A stretch of 14,613 nucleotides of DNA from Planctomycetota bacterium (GTDB lineage Bacteria; Planctomycetota; Phycisphaerae; UBA1845). A model generated the notes under the pieces. That model had not been told where the DNA came from and searched no databases. It saw nothing but the letters and a program-made list of their open reading frames with translations. The stretch spans positions 1-14,613 of the forward strand of contig JADFMZ010000031.1 of assembly GCA_022563615.1 (NCBI GenBank). Reading direction: 5' to 3'. Made by a program: the position numbers and the translations under genes. How positions within the stretch are numbered: the first letter of the stretch is position 1; every line of letters starts with the position of its first letter. Below, in pieces: positions 12,588 to 14,613 of this stretch.

Positions 12588-14613
12588 CTAAGAAACTTCA
12601 GTGCGGTGCTCGATCGGCACAAACCCGCTGCGTGAGGTGTTCTCTGTAATGCATCGGGCGTCCATAAAGTGCAGCAGGTAGTCGGGCGAGCCCGCCTTGA
12701 CACCCGTGCCGCTCAGCTTGAACCCGCCGAACGGCTGGGCGTCCACCTGGGATCCGGTGATGCGGCGGTTGATGTACAGGTTGCCCACGGCGTAATCGCT
12801 TCGAGCGCGGTCGATGTGCGCGGGACTGCGGGAGAAGACGCCACCGGTCAGGGCATAACGCGTACCGTTGGCGACTTCCAAGGCCTGATCGAAATCGGCT
12901 GCACGAATCACCGCCAGCACGGGCCCCAGAATCTCCTCTTGAGCCAGTCGCGTGTCGGGTTGGACATTGACAAAGACCGTCGGGGCCACGAAGTAACCGT
13001 CCCGGCAAGAAGCCGGAAGCCGGGCCTGGACCAGCAGCTTGGCCTCACTTCGAGCCTGATGGATGGCCTCCTCGATCCGCTTTTGTGCGGCCTCGTCGAT
13101 CACGGGCCCGACCATCGTGGCCGGCGCTTCCGGTGGACCGATGATCACCGCGTCCACGGCATCGCGCAGTCGCGCGCACAGCCCGTCGAACGCCCCGTCG
13201 ATCACGATGACCCGGCTGCAACTGCTGCACTTCTGTCCGGCGTATCCGAAGGCTGACTCGATGATCGCCTGGACTGCACCGTCCAGATCGGCGTCATCGT
13301 CGACGATGATCGCGTTCTTGCCGCCCATTTCGACGATCATCTTCTTGATGAACGCCTGTCCCGGACGCACGACGGCGCCACCGTGGATCACGCCGGTGCC
13401 GACCGCTTCCGATCCGGTAAAGGCCACGACGTTCACATCCCCATGTTCGACCAGAAGCGCTCCGATTGCCTCGCCGTCACCGGGCACGAAGTTGACCACG
13501 CCGTCGGGAAAGCCGACATCATGCAAGATCTCAACCAGTCTTGCGGCGGTGATGGATGCCGGGCGCGCCGGTTTGATGACGACGGTATCACCGGCGGCCA
13601 GCGCGGCGCCGGTCATGCCGGTCAGGATCGCCAGCGGAAACGACCAGGGTGAGATCACGGCGCAGACGCCCTTGGGAGAATAGGTGAGCATGTTGTCCTC
13701 GCCGGGCAGATTGCGAAGCCGAGGCCTGGATTCGATCCGTTCGATCTGCTCGGCGTAGTAGCGGCAATGGTCGATCGCTTCGGTGACGTCGGCGTCGGCT
13801 TCGCGCCACGGCTTGCCGACTTCGAGGATCATGGTGGCGGCCAGTTCGAAGCGACGCATCTCCATGCGGTCGGCAGCTTTGCGTAGTAGATCTGCACGGA
13901 AAGCGGCGGTTGTGGTTCGCCAATGTCGAAACGCCTTGCACGCGGCTGCCACCGCGCGATCCACGTCGGCGGGCGTCGCTTGAGCCACTCGTCCGATGAT
14001 CTCAGACGGCTGTGAAGGATTACGAGATTCCAACGAGTCGCGCGTAGACACGGAATGACCGTGGATCACCAGCGGGTGAATTCGCCCGGCTTCCGCGCGT
14101 ACGTATTGGATCGCCCCGACCATCTTCCGGCGATTCTCAGCCTGGGTGAAATCGGTGTTCGAGGCATTGGTAAAGGTGGACATCGGCTCCTCCGGGTTGG
14201 TGTTTTGATAATGTCGGGTAGGAAGTCGTGCGCTGGACGGCTGGATAACGCCGGGGTCGGCCAGTAGACGATCGTGCCCGCCGCGATCCGAAAAACTTTG
14301 TTTCAAAAACCCCTCATTCGACGTGTTCTCCAGGAGTCGTCGGATCAAGTAACCCATCCCCGGCATCAGGTCGCCGTAGGGGCAATAGACGCGCAGGCAG
14401 CGGCCCATCCGCACGATCGCGCTCTTGAGCGGATCGCCCATCCCGTAGAGCATCTGGATTTCGTAGCGATCGGGCGTTACGCCCATTTGCTCAGCCGCGG
14501 CGCACACCACCGCAAGCGATCGCACGTTGTGGCTGGCGAAGGCGGGGCGTATCCGATCAATCTGTTCGAGCATGACCCGCGCCATCCGCTCGTAGCAGAC
14601 GTCGGTCTCCAAC
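12588..14613 (-). CDS. putA: PutA: proline dehydrogenase / P5C (glutamate semialdehyde) dehydrogenase, N-terminus outside window
   Basis: The frame is open at the right edge; 674 residues are visible. Residues 1-~108 are the end of the proline dehydrogenase barrel: ASHNVRSLA, YEIQMLYGMGDPLK, RVYCPYGDLMPGMGYLIRRLLENTSNEGFLKQSF. A ~40-residue linker leads to the aldehyde dehydrogenase domain (~150-674): EVGKPW (265-270), SPWSFPLAILTG (321-332), FTGSEAVG, catalytic Glu428 in VEMGGKN, catalytic Cys462 in GQKCSSCSR, and RITGSQVDAQPFGGFKLSGTG. It converts proline via P5C to L-glutamate. FTNASNTDFTQAENRR at the junction resembles the PutA linker, so this is a true fusion, not two genes; Met144 is in frame but unlikely to be a separate start. 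No DNA-binding domain can be assessed because the N-terminus is missing. The C-terminus ends soon after the ALDH domain, as in short PutAs. Confidence 0.95.
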   Translation of the reverse strand, partial: LETDVCYERMARVMLEQIDRIRPAFASHNVRSLAVVCAAAEQMGVTPDRYEIQMLYGMGDPLKSAIVRMGRCLRVYCPYGDLMPGMGYLIRRLLENTSNEGFLKQSFSDRGGHDRLLADPGVIQPSSARLPTRHYQNTNPEEPMSTFTNASNTDFTQAENRRKMVGAIQYVRAEAGRIHPLVIHGHSVSTRDSLESRNPSQPSEIIGRVAQATPADVDRAVAAACKAFRHWRTTTAAFRADLLRKAADRMEMRRFELAATMILEVGKPWREADADVTEAIDHCRYYAEQIERIESRPRLRNLPGEDNMLTYSPKGVCAVISPWSFPLAILTGMTGAALAAGDTVVIKPARPASITAARLVEILHDVGFPDGVVNFVPGDGEAIGALLVEHGDVNVVAFTGSEAVGTGVIHGGAVVRPGQAFIKKMIVEMGGKNAIIVDDDADLDGAVQAIIESAFGYAGQKCSSCSRVIVIDGAFDGLCARLRDAVDAVIIGPPEAPATMVGPVIDEAAQKRIEEAIHQARSEAKLLVQARLPASCRDGYFVAPTVFVNVQPDTRLAQEEILGPVLAVIRAADFDQALEVANGTRYALTGGVFSRSPAHIDRARSDYAVGNLYINRRITGSQVDAQPFGGFKLSGTGVKAGSPDYLLHFMDARCITENTSRSGFVPIEHRTEVS

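Noticed and set aside
1..14613. CRISPR array, tRNA genes, insertion sequence or phage genes
   Set aside because: I looked for regularly spaced direct repeats, cloverleaf signatures, transposase or integrase motifs and phage genes, and saw none.

Overview
The window is high-GC bacterial chromosome, densely coded on both strands. No integrase, transposase, tRNA, rRNA or CRISPR array is visible. I infer a planctomycete or close relative. The grounds are short palindromic intergenic repeats that I recognise from memory as typical of that group (one spuriously translates as GTGFQPV...TGYKPVPH) and the mix of gene types. This is an inference, not a sequence match.

Layout, left to right. (1) 1-1169: the C-terminal part of an RND/MMPL membrane transporter, cut by the window edge. 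(2) 1258-3992: a two-gene unit on the + strand. The first gene joins a D-glutamate cyclase-type domain (DUF4392) to a MurD-like Mur-ligase module that stops exactly before the third MurD domain. The second, overlapping by 4 nt, is a DUF1445/UPF0317 protein. Together the two genes carry both halves of the eukaryotic D-glutamate cyclase DGLUCY, plus part of the bacterial D-glutamate ligase. (3) 4207-6903: aceE, the homodimeric pyruvate dehydrogenase E1. (4) 7005-9826, - strand: lipA, tmk and holB as a compact run, convergent with aceE. (5) 10101-12195, + strand: a universal stress protein behind a good sigma70-type promoter, then an E1-like ThiF/MoeB adenylyltransferase and a JAMM/MPN metalloprotease. 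(6) 12588-14613, - strand: the C-terminal two thirds of a fused PutA (proline dehydrogenase/P5C dehydrogenase), running off the right edge. The 12196-12587 gap holds two structured repeats and a possible 28-residue membrane peptide.

How the genes may connect. AceE needs a lipoylated E2 partner (not in the window), and LipA makes lipoyl groups. PutA makes L-glutamate from proline, while the 1258-3992 unit is predicted to act on D-glutamate. The E1/JAMM pair matches known sulfur-carrier or ubiquitin-like chemistry, but no carrier gene is visible here.

The best candidate for something undescribed is the DUF4392-MurD-like/DUF1445 unit. Its MurD part lacks the D-glutamate-binding C-terminal domain and the Mg-ligand glutamate, but it keeps the P-loop lysine and the His and Lys of the central domain. 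A strong Shine-Dalgarno and ATG in the linker suggest that the MurD-like part may also be made alone.
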